Assembly: GCF_964340395.1 (NCBI RefSeq)
Contig: NC_135559.1
Span: 10,341,259 to 10,405,258 of the forward strand
Length of the DNA: 64,000 nucleotides
Origin: Glandiceps talaboti
Lineage: Eukaryota > Hemichordata > Enteropneusta > Spengelidae
Reading direction: 5' to 3'
The position numbers and the translations under genes are program-made. Shown in pieces: positions 1-63,311 of the stretch; positions within the stretch are counted from its first letter, which is position 1; each line of letters starts with the position of its first letter. The notes beneath the pieces were generated by a model that did no database searches, was not told the DNA's origin, and worked only from the letters and a program-made list of their open reading frames with translations.

Positions 1-1660
1 GTACCTCTAGCATATCCTAAGGTTGTAGACAACTATTTTGTTGTTAATTTGAAACAGAAATAATTTACAAGAAGTTAAGGAGTTGCATAACATTACAATT
101 GCTTGTACATCTTGAGTAACAGGTCGACAACCCGTCTTTAATATGGCATCCCTAGCCATTATATGAAGACAACGTTTTCTGTCGTCTGGAAACTTTGTAT
201 TTTTTATTCTGGCTGCATTTCCTGTAAACCAAGTTAATCTCTTTCTACTGCTTACACAGTCTTTCCGTGTCCCCCATAAAATTCAATTACTATCTTGGCA
301 TGATATTACCATTCAGAACATCCATTCGTTTCGGTGATGTAATTAATCCGCCATCTTGACGTTCGGAAGTGAATAGTAATGATTCCATGTCTCGGTTAAG
401 GAGCAAATAAGTATGGTCGTAGTCACTTCGAATTCATGACAATTAGCCAGGGGATCGATGTTAAAATTGTCATTCGGCACATGATGATATATATCACGTG
501 AGTAACGGTATGTCGATGCAATCCGGTTCGATTCTGGAGTCTAGCTTAGCATAAACACAACGTGTTTCAGACATCAGCCGAACCATATATCACACATGAT
601 TATCAATAATAATATTAATATCGCAATATGGGTAGATAGGGAGAGTACCTCAAAAGCAAACCTGCGACTTATGACAAACGGGGACAGAAATCGAGTACGT
701 TATTACAACATTACTGCCACCGAAGTCATAAAGTGTGATATCAATGTAAACTAAAACCAAACTATACGTGAAGGTACGCCGATTTTCATTTATATCAGAA
801 GTGTTTTCCTAATAATTATCTACCAATACTGCAGAATCAAAGATAAACAATAAGTGTGTGACACAGACAGTTTCTGTATCGTCTAGTAGAATTAATTATA
901 ACTTGTTCTCATGTACGAAAAGTGTTAAAATTCATAGGAAAGCCAAGACGTTACCTGCGAGACGCTAGGTTACGGTCGTTTGCTGTTTAATAAAAGTTAA
1001 AGTGTATCATACTTGCAGATTTTGTACATTAAGTTTACCTGAAAATAGGGTCTCAGTAATAAGTTCTGACAGTTTAAATGAATATACAAGGTAGTCATTC
1101 CCCTAATTCTGTCGATATTACAAGAGTATTTTCATCATACGCATGCACACTCAGCAAAAAAGGTGAGACTCTGCTTCAATCTCTGCTTGGTTGTTTGAAC
1201 AGGAATAACTACATGATTTACAGAGACCATCACCAATGGGAAATTACGTCAAATAAATTATTAACACATACATTGCGAGTTCTCCATTAGCACTATGACA
1301 AAACCAGGAATCGTTGAAAAACAGATATGTGAATACCTTATTCAAATAAAGTTATCTACCCGAACTGAGATCGGTGAATAGAAGTAATCATTTATCGACG
1401 TAAATGTTTAAACATTGAAAGTCAAGTTGTACTCCTTCTTGTCCGATATGAATGTCCGTCGCAATGGCTTAATTAACTGTTGAATTGTCGAATACACCCA
1501 CAGCAGATTAGAATGAATCCCAAAGGGCAGCATAAAGGAGCTATTTTTGTATCCAATTTGTAAAAGCACACTTTATAATTACCGATCTTGGTTGAAGGGC
1601 GCACCTTGGAAACAACTGAAGAAAAAGTCAAGTACCTACTAAATCGTTGACACATAATAT

Positions 1661-1830
<170 letters not shown>

Positions 1831-2407
1831 CCAGTCAGTAACAAAGATATCGGTGTTACAAATGACGTATATGTATATATTAAATACAAATAATACACAT
1901 ATACCTTTGTGGTGATAAGATAAGACATTTATGAAGTGAACTATGCCGGGAAGAAAGTAATGTAAAATATATTAAGAATATTATAGTGAATATAACAGAG
2001 GAAGGTCCTTGAAGGTTACGGTGTTATTACATACAGAGATAACCTGATGGATAGGAAAGATATTATCTACGGCAAATTATATTTCGCTGAATAGAGCTGT
2101 GAACAATCTAATGTGGTTTTATTGAAGGCTTAACCGACTTATAGCTGTGTGCAAACTGTGATAAATCACTTGAGATAGCGATCGATAGCTGTTTGCATTA
2201 CACGAATGAGATTTTCTAAGTTATTACACAGGTACATTACAACATTCCCACGGTGCACAACTCGGTTGTTCCGGGCAAATTTGCAATATATAAAGGGAAT
2301 CAAACCTTTAAAGGAAACTCTAGGTATTTTATTTTGAATCTTTGCAAAATAGATAATTAGTGTTTTTGTAGCTACATTTAGCAAACCTCAATCTCCAGGT
2401 GAGAATA

Positions 2408-2840
2408 GCAACGCTTGCAACATTTATTTAGAAATTCTGTTGATCAGAAGGTCGTTTTATCAGTGGTAGGCAAATAAAACTTGCTTTGAAGGTACCGCCG
2501 AAAAGTCTTTACGTTATGACATTTATTGATACAAAAACAATAGCGGGAGCCTCAGCTGTAGATTCAAGCCGCGATACTTTTATCAGTTTGTTTATGTCTG
2601 TGAAAAGTTAGTTATATGCTATAGAGCAATATGACCAACCTTTACAGACATAACAAACTGATAAGAACATGGTGTGACCCTACATCAGAGGGACACGATA
2701 TTATTTTGTATTAATACATGTCACGTTGATAATGTGATAAGGAGAAGACTTTTAGGCACCTTCAAAGTATAGATCTACCACAGTGACTGAAAAAACGACC
2801 TTTTGATCAACAGCATTGCTACACAAATGTTGCTAGGGTT
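2408..2840. mobile_element. Foldback (MITE-like) element, about 430 bp
   Basis: The arm at about 2408-2605 is an imperfect reverse complement of about 2638-2840. Best-matching blocks are CTGTTGATCAGAAGGTCG near 2436 against its complement near 2800, and TTATCAGTTTGTTTATGTC near 2580 against its complement near 2645-2662. No coding frame is present. Confidence 0.7.
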
Positions 2841-4042
2841 GTGTCGCAATTCATTGTCTTTGATTAACGTCAGGTTTATGATAGTGGACCCAAACCTATT
2901 CTAACTCCCCAGTAGCTTGAATAGAAAAACTTATTATTGTAAAATCAGGCCATTGTCTGCATTCATTCCATTTGTGGACTAGGACTAAACTCTTCCTTCC
3001 TTGAATGGCCTTGACTTAACCAATTTGACACTTGACAAATCAGAAACACAATCAATAAAAACCTTCCTTAAAGGCATATAATTTCATCTGGATCAAATGA
3101 ACGCTTTACCTCTGGTGATCGGAGCATTATATTGAACTTTAATACATTGAAGGGAAAGAATAAGATATTTAGCAAGCTCAAAAGCAAATGTGAAATTAAT
3201 AAGACGTGAGCACTTCGGTCCCACGCTACACAACACGTTGAAAGTAATGTGGATACTCACTAAAACATTCTTTCTGAGCAGAAATGTATATGATTCACTA
3301 AAGAATTCTCCCCTTAAATTAAACATGACGAAATTTAAACTATTCTTGTATGACGTTTTCTTTCCTTTTAGCTTAAGCATTGTCGATTATCATTTTAGAC
3401 TCTTCACGTGGCAATATCTGATTACACAGTATTTTATCCTTGGCATGTAAGTTAACATTTTTGGTATAACTGCACATTTTCCCACCTGCGTCCTTTTTAG
3501 TATTTTCACCTACAACACTGGAGTTTGAATACATGCAATGAGAATGACACGCTTGTGTGCGTATGCTATACAATTATAATTAGAATGGATTTGTGTACAT
3601 ACCCATTAAGACATACTTCTTCATTGTTAAAGTCAGGGTTACGCGGGTCCTTTCCAATGTTGTCAGCACTTAATGCAACATTATTAATACATTGCCTGGA
3701 GTGAAAGCCTCGGAAAGCCATTGCGAACTTAACAAGATTAAAGTACGGGTGGTAATTCTGTCAGGATTTCTTGATTAGTCGCATGCTTTTACACAATTCC
3801 CACAAGATGTGTCTTCGTCTTATCGATAATTCATAGCGTCTACGCCCTGATTGTTACCTTTGACGCAAGATCACGATTTCTGGATTATTAGTATATGATT
3901 ATATACAATCACTATTTAAAGGGATATCCGTGTTTATTAAAGACAATTGCCAGAATGAAAATTATATGTTGAACATTGTGACTAGTTTATGATATGGTGT
4001 CAATGTGTTACATTGGAAATATTTGATTGAGAATTTTCAGCC

Positions 4043-4066
4043 AAAAAAAAAAAAAAAAAAAAAAAA
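4043..4066. repeat. Poly(A) run
   Basis: Twenty-four consecutive A. No retrotransposon body was recognised next to it. Confidence 0.95.
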
Positions 4067-5091
4067 TGAAAGCAAATAGTATACACCAGGACGACCCACA
4101 CAATCAACCAGCTGACACATTAACTAAGCTGGTCTAAACAAGCTGATTAGAAAGGGATTATATCTATATATTACATATATATTCAGATGCATAGTATATC
4201 AAAGTTATCCTATCTAAATATATTTCCCAACATCGCAACAAAGCTACATTAGGGACTGAATTTTAAGTGTTTCGTCTTTGTTATGTTTTATGATTTACTA
4301 ACTTTGGCCGATAATCGTTGATATTGCGTGCATTCCAAATGTAAAAAAAAGGAAAAATCAATGAGATACAATATTGGAGTGGTTTGTCTTTCAGAGATAG
4401 CGTATAACATTTCCTAAATTTCCTAAAAATGTGTTTTTTATGAAATTAATATTTCATAAAGTGTCTTAATTGCTGTTTAAATGGATATAGCATAAGAGGA
4501 AATTGAATGCCAAGGGCAACTGTGAAATATCCCATGGGGCTTAGTATGGTGTTTCCACTCATTTAGGAGATGATTCTCACGTCCTTGACATGGTACTACT
4601 GAACAACCTTCAATTCTAAATGACTTCAGAATGAAAGAAAACTTCAGGGCTTCGTATATTGATTTACGGACAATTATTTATTTTGCTACAGAACCTAATA
4701 TTCTATTCTTAAAGAAATCTTGAGTTGGTGCATTCATGTGGTTCCAAACTATGATGATGTAGTACTTACATTCGATAAAATCGGACTATCCCAAAATGTA
4801 TTATGTATGCCACATCTAGCCATAAGCAATGCGGGTGGAATAAGATCTAAAAATTGTTTGTAAATAGAAAATACTTACTTAAACTGGCAATGTCAAAAGA
4901 CTCTGTGAAGTGAATTTCTGAACTGAAATGCAGACTCAACCGTTAACTTTACCGAAAAAGACGTTTTACGTTCTTCAATTTTATTTTATTCATTCAACAA
5001 TTGGCTCTTGTTGTTCTTGAATATGATTGTGGTGAGCAAGTCACATTACCGACTGACATGTTCACAAGGCCATTATGTTGATGAATCCCTC

Positions 5092-5136
<45 letters not shown>

Positions 5137-5137
5137 A
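5092..5137. repeat. (CAA)n microsatellite
   Basis: About 15 CAA units. The poly-Gln frame it creates has no other coding support. Confidence 0.97.
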
Positions 5138-5654
5138 TACGATTAAGAAAAAAAAACATAAGACAACCCCACTTACCTAAAACCCAGACTTTTCTTTTGA
5201 TAAAGCATTTTTGATTTAGGAGTGTGTATCTAAAAGAAGGATATCGATTCTGAATTATTTACCGTTGAAATGTTTAAGAAACATCAAGAATATAAATCAT
5301 TCTACATTGGCAAATGTTTCGATTTTAGCCTCCAGAAAAAGAGCAAGATTTTACCTGGATGTCGTTAATCTATCAAATGTGTATTTAAGTAAACAGTCAG
5401 CTTATGAAATACCTTTTAGGTCGAATAATTATGGTACATTTAATCTAATTTTTGCATTACAACAAACCAGCAGTGAAACTCTAACATGTCATATTATTGA
5501 ATTTCAAATCCTTGAGAGCTTTACTAAGAAGTATAATATTTTATGACCCGGTAGACAGCAAAATTAGGTTAACTCAAAATAATATGGAGTTAATTTTCCA
5601 ACATCAGTTACATACTACATTTGTTTATCTTGACCATTTCCTAACGTGTTTTGT

Positions 5655-5775
<121 letters not shown>

Positions 5776-5859
5776 TAGGGAGGAAGGGGGGAAGAGAGAG
5801 AGAGCCAATCAATATTACAGTTTTTGCAGTTCAGACTGAAATCCATAGCAGCATATAGC

Positions 5860-7340
5860 GGTTAGGATGAAGGCACTGCAGCATACCTACATTGCATTTA
5901 TACTGGATTTCATGGATGCATTGCAGCATACCAACATTTCATTTATACTGGATTTCATGGAATGCATTGCAGCATACCAACATATTACTTAGAGATTGCT
6001 ACCTCATTTCTGATATGCTGTCAAATTAATCTATGACTTTTTATCAGATTTTAAAAGACAGACAACCGACTGTAGTCAGAATCAAAAGGGACACAGTTTG
6101 AACTTGTTGGTTCTTTGTGGTTTATTTTTTTTTTCATATTGAACAATCCTTATCCTATTTCATTACTGAAACATGTTAAAAAGTGTCTAGCAACTGGTAG
6201 AATGTCACCGGTTATTCAGAGATATAACAATTATGATATTAAAAGATAGTATGGCATGATATATTGTGGCACAAAAGCAATCACAAGAAAATCTCAATCT
6301 CAGATATCAATCCTCTTATATATTTCTAAACACCTCAAACATGATTAGGTGTGTTGCCGCCGATTAGCCTGTATATAGGAATTACAAATGTTTAACTTAA
6401 CGTTCGCTAATTATACGGACGGCCCGAGTTACTATTTATGTTGCTATTTAATAAGTCTGTGATAATCATGTTTTTGGCATTCCAACAAGGGATATGCTGT
6501 TGATATGGATAACTGCGACGGAGAGTAACTTACTAGCAGACTCTTACACGTGGTTGAAGAGTGGTTGGTTTTCATATTCTGTGTGATGAATAGAAAATTA
6601 GTTCTTATCTCTGTGTAAATAGTTTTTGCAATTCACTTTCTCTACTAGATTACAAGTAGGTTGATTATAAATACAATAAAACAATGCTGACTTTCATCTT
6701 CTGCTATCAGCTCCCAAACTATCACCATTAGTTTCATTTCATCATGGTTTTCTACAGAGTACCTACTCAGGATAAACCATGAGTGTTTTTATTGATTTTT
6801 CCATTTTTATTCCAAGATGCGTTCTCTCCCATGGAAATTTATACTGCGGATAAACACCATGAACACTTAATTGGTGCACGCCAAGTAAGAAGATGGAGTA
6901 ACTAAGTAGCCTTATAGTTGTGATTCCGATCGGATTCACAATTGATGACCCAATTGATGGTATCTGCAGGAAACATATCTTTCCGATAATGACATTTTGG
7001 CATTCACAGCTGTTACCAATGACCTTGGTTTGGATTGGTTTACGTGCAATGCATTTCTTCTATCCGTCAAAACTGAAATGACCGTATGCTGCAATGCATT
7101 TTCATCAACCCATTATAAATGGAATGTGGACATGCTACAATGCATTTGACCCTATGTGGCATCGAATGAAATGTAGTTATGCTGCAATGCATTTCATCCA
7201 ATCCATTATAAATGAAATGTAGTTATGATGCAATGCATTTCATCCTGACTGCCACAAATGAACTGATAGTATCCTGCAAAATACATTTCATCTACCTGTC
7301 AAAACTGATTATTTATATGCTGCTATGGATTTCAGTCTGA
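5860..7340. mobile_element. Foldback element with minisatellite arms (family B)
   Basis: About two and a half tandem copies of a roughly 58-bp unit (TGCATTGCAGCATACCAACA core) lie at about 5865-5985. Four to five copies in reverse complement (TATGCTGCAATGCATTTCAT core) lie at about 7040-7340. The 1-kb interior shows no ORF of note. This looks like a non-autonomous foldback or Helitron-like element. Confidence 0.6.
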
Positions 7341-8391
7341 ACTGCTTAATCTGAAATGCTTATTGGCTAACATTCTCTCTCTCTCTCTTATTCTCTTGGC
7401 ATGTGTAAATCAGGTGCCAAAATGCATCGGGAAAAATATACTTGGTCACGCATGTGTCAATTTACATCATCAAACATATTATCATTTATAATGAATAATT
7501 ATATAAATCATACATGATTGATCTTTTCTAAATTATATATACGATTGTACATCGTGTGAAGTAGCTTTCCTAGGATGTCAAGGTAAAAGTCAAAGCTACG
7601 TCAGCACAATCCAGTCAGGCGTACTATACCTGTGTACTGGTGTCACATACGTTTGACTATGAAAGTATACTAATGAATAGTGTTATTAATTACTGTTTCC
7701 ACTATGACTTGTCGTGACAGTACCGTTTGATTGACATTATACTTCAATAATGTACTCTGCATCAAATGTAATCACGGTCCTATTGTTGTACTGCACTGCC
7801 TTTTTAGTATGTACAAACGGTTACTGATTCGATTCCCCTCCAATTTCGTACTGGATTAGACACAGACGACTATATGAAGTATACACCATTGTAAAGTGAC
7901 CTTTTAAACACTACACAATGTTTGACTCATACTATTGACATGTCGAGTAGATGACAACCCTGTTTTCATGGCACGGGTATATTAACATTTATATGATAAA
8001 ATACTATCGACCAAGAGATCTAACTATATGTTGACGTCTTAAAGCCACTGCAACAAAGCTGTTACTGTCTGGTAACGAAGCATATTTTGCTAGAATACTA
8101 TTTGCCTGTCAGTGAATAAAAAGTGTGGAAATGGTTTAGACTTGCCTCTGTCACGCTATCCGACTGGATCGTTTCAGCATGCAAATATAGTTTCAATTTT
8201 CCTCAGTAATATACTTTTGAAAAAATCAACCCTTTATTTTGGTAAACCAGCCAAGTGACCTTAGTCATAACAAAAAAATCACCGTAAGCAACGCCGTGCA
8301 AACACTGCCAGCTCATCTCAAAGTGAATACTATCTTGTATATTACAGTAATCTCAAGTTCCTGATTCTTTCCAAAACAGATGAGGCAATAC

Positions 8392-8392
<1 letters not shown>

Positions 8393-8422
<30 letters not shown>

Positions 8423-8537
8423 TGTATGTATGTATGTATGTATGTCTGTCTGTCTGTCTTTATTTATTATTCACCTACCTACCTGGCTGTCTGTCAGTCA
8501 TTCAGTCAGTCAGTCAGTCAGTCAGTCAGTCAGTCTA

Positions 8538-8615
<78 letters not shown>

Positions 8616-8616
8616 A

Positions 8617-8650
<34 letters not shown>
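8393..8650. repeat. Compound GTAT / AGTC / GTCT tetranucleotide array
   Basis: GTAT units to about 8443, a short unique segment, AGTC units to about 8534, then about 28 GTCT units with one AGTC interruption. Confidence 0.97.
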
Positions 8651-8653
<3 letters not shown>

Positions 8654-10758
8654 ATAATTCGTTATATTTACTAAAATGTCACACGAAGCAACACAAGACC
8701 ACTTCTTGAACAATGGAGTCTGTAAAGAATTTCAAGTTGGTGTTTTTTGGCAATGGCACGAGTTAAATCGTCAAATGACTATTCAGAACCCAAACGTTTT
8801 TGACAGTACCTTTATTTCCCGGAGTGGTGTTCCCTTTAACATACCTTGCTCGTGTATACTACAACATATATTTGTGTGGTGTGACCACTAGTTGGTGCTA
8901 CGCAGGCAATATATAGTATAATCCAGTCGCAATATATTAAAAGGAATGATAATTCGTATGACCCATTTCGCCTGATTAGTAAGTAAAACTTATAACATCA
9001 CCAAATTGACGATTACAGTATTGCATTTTACAATTTACATTGTCAGATATAGCTACGTATGGAGACGCCATATGGAGATGTTGTTTCTATTCGAATTCAT
9101 TGTGTACCAGACTATGTGATAAGAGAGATCTGCCTGGCTATGAATGTAGACATTATTCCGCATCAACGAGTTATAGTCATGGTTTAATATCGATTAATAT
9201 ATAGCCTACACAGATTTCAGAAAGACAACATCTGCAGTCTGTTCAGTGTGTATGTTACTGTCGACTATTTCCATCATTGCGTCTAATCTGATACACGATT
9301 TCACGGTACGATAATTACTTTTATGTTATGAACATCACAGATTAGATGAATGTTCGATGGGTTTTTGAAGATATACATGTGTTGCTGTGGATGCGACTGG
9401 ATGTTTCTAACTGATAGAATGGTTAAAACATGTATATCGTTGGAACGGCATGTTTCAGTTGTAACAGGTATCCTCGCTGAAGCACGTGTGGTCACGTAGC
9501 ATTTGATGCAACCTGATCGACGTTAATCTTCAATTTGCTGATAGAAAAGCACGCTGGTCTGTATCCGATTCACGAATGTGTACATCCAGACGTCAAGCTG
9601 TGTACAAAGTACCATCAACGATTAGTAAATATACTTCAGCTCATTAGAAGGCTTGGAATGTTTCCTATAAAGCTTCAGTGCATACACTACTTCACCGGTC
9701 AAAATTTATGAAAAAATAGCGAAAAGGTATAAATAATTGTTGGGTTTTAAAATAACGTAACACTATCTAAATGTTAACTGCAAACTCAAATGATATATGT
9801 TGATCAACTAAAGCAGAAACAAAGTTCAACAGAATCCACAACCCCAATAAGTACAGACCTACATGAGAATGTACCGAGCTCCAAAGAAGTGCCCCCGCCC
9901 CTTCATTCAATCATCTAACCATACCACATAACCAGATATTGAACTAGTCAAGAAGAAAACACAAACCAACAGCAGTGGCGTCACAATCTGACACTTTTTC
10001 CTGTGTAGAGTACACTCAGGCGTTCTATTGATACTTGAATAAATAGGTCGATAGCTGTTGGTATTATTTACTCATTTAATTAATCAAGTTGGCAAACTTT
10101 CGCATGTAAACTTGTACAACCCCGGAAACGTCGAAATAATGATGGCAGAGTATAGTTGCAAATGCATTGAGAAATGTAACCGCTTAATAGTATCGACCAG
10201 TGATTGTTATCTGGCTTTTGTGGACTTGAGTTGTTGAAAAGACCCGAAGCCCATTCTACATATTCTATTCTATCTGTTAATACACACGACAAAGGAATAT
10301 ACACACAGGTCGATATCACCAATACACCCGGAGAGTTCACTTTAATTCCATCAATCAATCTGCTATTTATACATATTTCTATCAGCATTTATCTGTGTCT
10401 AACTCACCAGCTAATACGAATACGTGTTTTCGACAATAATATAGTGTTATATTATGTTAAATTATGCTATGTTATGTTATGTGATACACTATACTTAGTC
10501 TCAGACTGGTGGACAATAGCGGACGTCCATCTGCTTCATAATGTTAGACAGTAGTGTAATTCAATGTAAGATATGTTACTTTACACGCACGCATCACTTA
10601 TACGTCGTGTACAGTTCTTGAAAGCGAAGTCCTCATACGTTTCTTTATATGCGTTTTTATATTTCTGTACTGCGTTCTAAACATATTCAAAACTCGACAA
10701 ATCCTATCCAGCCAACTAACCAACGAACACATCAATCAGCCAGTCAGCGAACCAACCA

Positions 10759-10837
10759 AAAGAGCGAGCGAGCGAGCGAGCGAGCGACCAACCAACCAAC
10801 CAACCAACCAACCATCCATGATCCACCCACCCACCCG
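10759..10837. repeat. (GAGC)n, (CCAA)n and (CCAC)n tetranucleotide arrays
   Basis: Three short adjacent tetranucleotide tracts. Confidence 0.9.
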
Positions 10838-11814
10838 GTTAGAGTCTATCCGCTGTAATTTATTTGTATAAACACATATATAGGTACCTAATAGGACAGA
10901 GGATGCTTTGTGAATGCTGTAATCCTAAAAGCATACAGGGTCTGCAAACGATTGTTAGTGTTATGATCATAGCATCCTCTGTGGGATGTGCTTTGAAAAT
11001 GTTTACCATTATTTTGTTGTAAGATTAACCACCTCAGACAAAATAGAACACTTAAATCGGTTTAACACGTGTTTTACAGTTTAACTCATTCTCGTCAGGT
11101 ACATCACATCTCCAGTTAAAGTATCTCGACATTAACGATTGATTTCTGAAAATTTACACCTGAAACCGTTGCCATGACGACGTATGATATCAATTTGTGC
11201 GGAAAAGTACAAGTGGCCTTTCACAGCTGTTTCACTCTGTGTACTTCGTTGTTACATTACGTGACACTTTTATGTTAAAACGAAGTGAGCAGGAGAGGAA
11301 ATCGAAATAATACATCGGATATCGATAAACTTGTGCAATTATTTTTGCGGTGTTTATTTTTGTCGAAAACTAACATCTAAAACACGTGGGGGTTGCGTTG
11401 TACCACATTGTATTGATCTTATTCCTAAGTCAATAGTCCCATCAATAACGCACAATTGTTGATTACAAGTGAATATGACAAACAATATACGATCTTATCT
11501 ATAGACGTGTGTTTGATGTCTAAGAATGCCGGGTATTCTGCTAGGCCGCTAACGATGTAATTAGATTCGATATCCGATGTCGTTTCATACCATACGTTTA
11601 GAGAGACGCGAAAGATTAACTTCATCACCATGGTAACTGAATAAATAATGACGATCCCGCGATTATCATTTTCTAAAATGAATTATTTATTTTGAAATTC
11701 ATTGGGAGCAAATTTTTTCCGGAGTGGATTGGCTGATCGCGTGGTGTATTTCAAGCTTTGGCACGGACGCTGGTGTTCAATAGTTGTTCGTGGTTCACCG
11801 GTAACGGAGACAAA

Positions 11815-50531
<38,717 letters not shown>

Positions 50532-51706
50532 TAGTATTGTGAAAAACAATTGTTGAGATGACAGGATATAGGGTGTAGCCCTTCTGTGAGATAAAGCTGA
50601 ACACTACTGAAAGTGTCTAGGAAACCCATGGTGTTAAGAAACAATGGCAAATGTTAGAGAATTGACAGTCGCATACTCAGCGTGATTTGTAAACAACTGA
50701 AAAGGTCGCATCGGTAAAAATGAAAATATAATCGATTTAGTTCACTGCTTATGCTTGCAATGAGGCTTTAAACCATATCATAATTTACATAAAGATTTGT
50801 ATGAAACTCAATTTGTGTATTTTGGAAGAAACTTCTCGCAGCATGTTAAAATGTACTGAAGTATGTTACTTACTAACGTCTACTCAACCAGTTTTGGCAA
50901 CACTCAAAACGGGAATGCAGCTCAGGCACAGGTACGCAAATAATTTGATGACGTATAGTATACGTATTGTCATAGAAATTACAGTTTAAATGACGTCATG
51001 GAATGACTTTGATTTACGTCTGTTTACTTATGGTCAGTCCCTGTGCAACAATGTCACATATCTATACGTGTTAGGTAGAGCTACACTATGGTGGCATGGG
51101 TTGTCTGTCTGTCTCTCTGCATGAAAATGGTCTACATTTTTGGTTGGCTCTGAAGTTCGTTGTTTCGTATTGAAAGCTAATTTTCACTGTTTTGGGGAGA
51201 AGTCGGAAGGTCTAGACAGCGATGTTGAGCCGGTATCTGTCCTGCTAAAGCCCCCATTCCGTGAGTGTGGCAAAACCCGAACTGGCGTATGTGTTGTCTA
51301 ATAATAGCATATCATTACATACTTTGAAAGTTTATGACAGTATAATACATTGCTCAGGAAACTGTATAGTACACTGCCATGGCATCAGTTGTGCTAACAA
51401 CACCAGAAGACGATTGTAATACGTAATCAATATTAACATCATACTTGAAATTACGTATTCGAACGTTTTCACAGGCTTCTCACCCTAGTTGCAAGAAAGG
51501 CTTTAAACTCAACTTTTATCGTTTTATAGAGGAGAATTGTAGTGTAGTATACTGTAAATGCAAAAACTTTTCCAATGTCTAGCTTTATATACTATATATG
51601 CCAAGACAATATATGCATAAATTTACCAATTTTGTATAATTTAATTTTAAAACAATGTACATATTTTAATCTATATTTGTGAAATATTGTAACTATTAGT
51701 GTATAG

Positions 51707-51712
51707 AATAAA
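51707..51712 (+). terminator. Candidate polyadenylation signal of gene 1
   Basis: AATAAA, the first canonical hexamer after the gene 1 stop, about 1.18 kb downstream. It implies a 3' UTR of about 1.2 kb. It is a sequence match only. Confidence 0.5.
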
Positions 51713-51831
51713 CGGTTAGTAGTGATGAAATGTAACCCGCCATTTTCTCACTTTATTTCTATTTCACTTTTCATATTGAAATATATTTGAAAACATGGAC
51801 AAACATTTACCTCTAGAAATTTCTATCTGAA

Positions 51832-51845
51832 GGGGGGGGGGGGGG
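51832..51845. repeat. Poly(G) run
   Basis: Fourteen consecutive G, about 120 bp beyond the candidate gene 1 poly(A) signal. Confidence 0.95.
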
Positions 51846-52814
51846 AATAACAAAAATGTTGTATTTTCCAACAAAACCAGTAACACATATTTTCCACAAA
51901 TTGCTAAGACCATTTCGTTTCCATGGAAATACTCTCTCATCTGATCAGCATGCATATACATAGAGCAATAACAGGTGATGTTCATCATACAAGCAATGCA
52001 AATGACGTGCTATTTTGGACGTATGATGCAATATATAGTTAGAGGTATGTTCTTTTATTAAGTGTGAATAGGTGTTATCGTTTGACGGACATTTGTGTCA
52101 TAAATCACCCTGACATGAGGGGTGGGGGTGGGGGGTGGTTTTTCAAACTTGTCATGATAAATGCACTAAGGATTGTATTGGTATTTCACTTCGTGAACTG
52201 TAATGTTTGGGTACATCAGTGATATCGGGATCATGCGGATAATGCGCATGTGTACAACTATCAATGCTGTTGGGTGGTTCTCCAGCACTATAAGACACAA
52301 ACCGACAGATTTGTAGTACTCGATAAGTTTTGTGTAAGTATAAGTATTTATTTAAGATAAAAAATGAGCTTCGACTATGATGTTTAACGCAAACAACTCT
52401 CTAGATATATAACTTCGCCTGCCTCATTTTTTTGTACTTTTAAATTGACAAAAGTAAAATGAAAAACTTACAATAGCAAGGATTTCTATCTATATATAAT
52501 AGCTACAACATCACTGTAGATAAATTATGTTTATCATTCGCAATGTGATAAAACGGAATATTTTCTCTATGTACTGATACACATGACAATAAATGTGACA
52601 ATGTTACATTCGTAATTATCGCATGGAGTGTTTTTTGTATGTGTGAGCTGTTCTAATAATATACCTTTTCTTCGAAAGAAAAAAGATTAAATAGTTTGGA
52701 CACTAGCGGCGCTGTATAAGAAGCGTGCATATGAAGTAATTCATTCTCCACCATGTTATCACCATCTATAATGCATGTATCGTGTCAGTTTATATGACAC
52801 AATTCAGTTGTTTG

Positions 52815-52820
52815 TTTATT
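52815..52820 (-). terminator. Candidate polyadenylation signal of gene 2
   Basis: AATAAA on the minus strand, about 215 bp after the gene 2 stop. If both signals are used, the two convergent transcripts end about 1.1 kb apart and do not overlap. Confidence 0.4.
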
Positions 52821-53036
52821 TGTTTGTTCTGTTCGTCAACGGTCTTATGTCGGCAGTTGTTTAAAATGTGTTACTTTTGATTGTCACTTGAAATATTAAT
52901 TATCAAATTGGCACACATAGCACATTCACATAATCATACCTACAGCCATATATGTCAGTATGTGCTTTAAAATCTAAGTAACTGAAAAGTATAAATGTAT
53001 AAAGTTATCATAATTTTCCTTTCATTAATCGCATTT

Positions 53037-63311
<10,275 letters not shown>

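Larger units (their letters stand above)
50532..53036. other. Convergent intergenic region between genes 1 and 2
   Basis: A 2.5-kb space between two stops facing each other. It should hold both 3' UTRs. It contains a 14-base G run at 51832-51845 and candidate poly(A) signals on each strand. No further gene was seen. Confidence 0.8.

Noticed and set aside
5008-5214. Open frame with a poly-Gln run
   Set aside because: It is made by a (CAA)n microsatellite. The flanking residues show no domain and there is no splice or start context.
8380-8709. Cys/Val/Leu-rich repetitive frames (also at 29662-30111, 32065-32417, 40679-41771, 58168-58709, 62729-63205)
   Set aside because: All are translations of tetra- or pentanucleotide arrays, open in several frames at once.
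10204-10554. 116-residue open frame upstream of gene 1
   Set aside because: No recognisable motif, no ATG at its start, and AT-rich codon use typical of noncoding DNA.
51252-51275. 13-base match (CCCCCATTCCGT region) between the gene 1 3' flank and the gene 2 PFRP exon
   Set aside because: The similarity does not extend on either side, so it is most likely chance.
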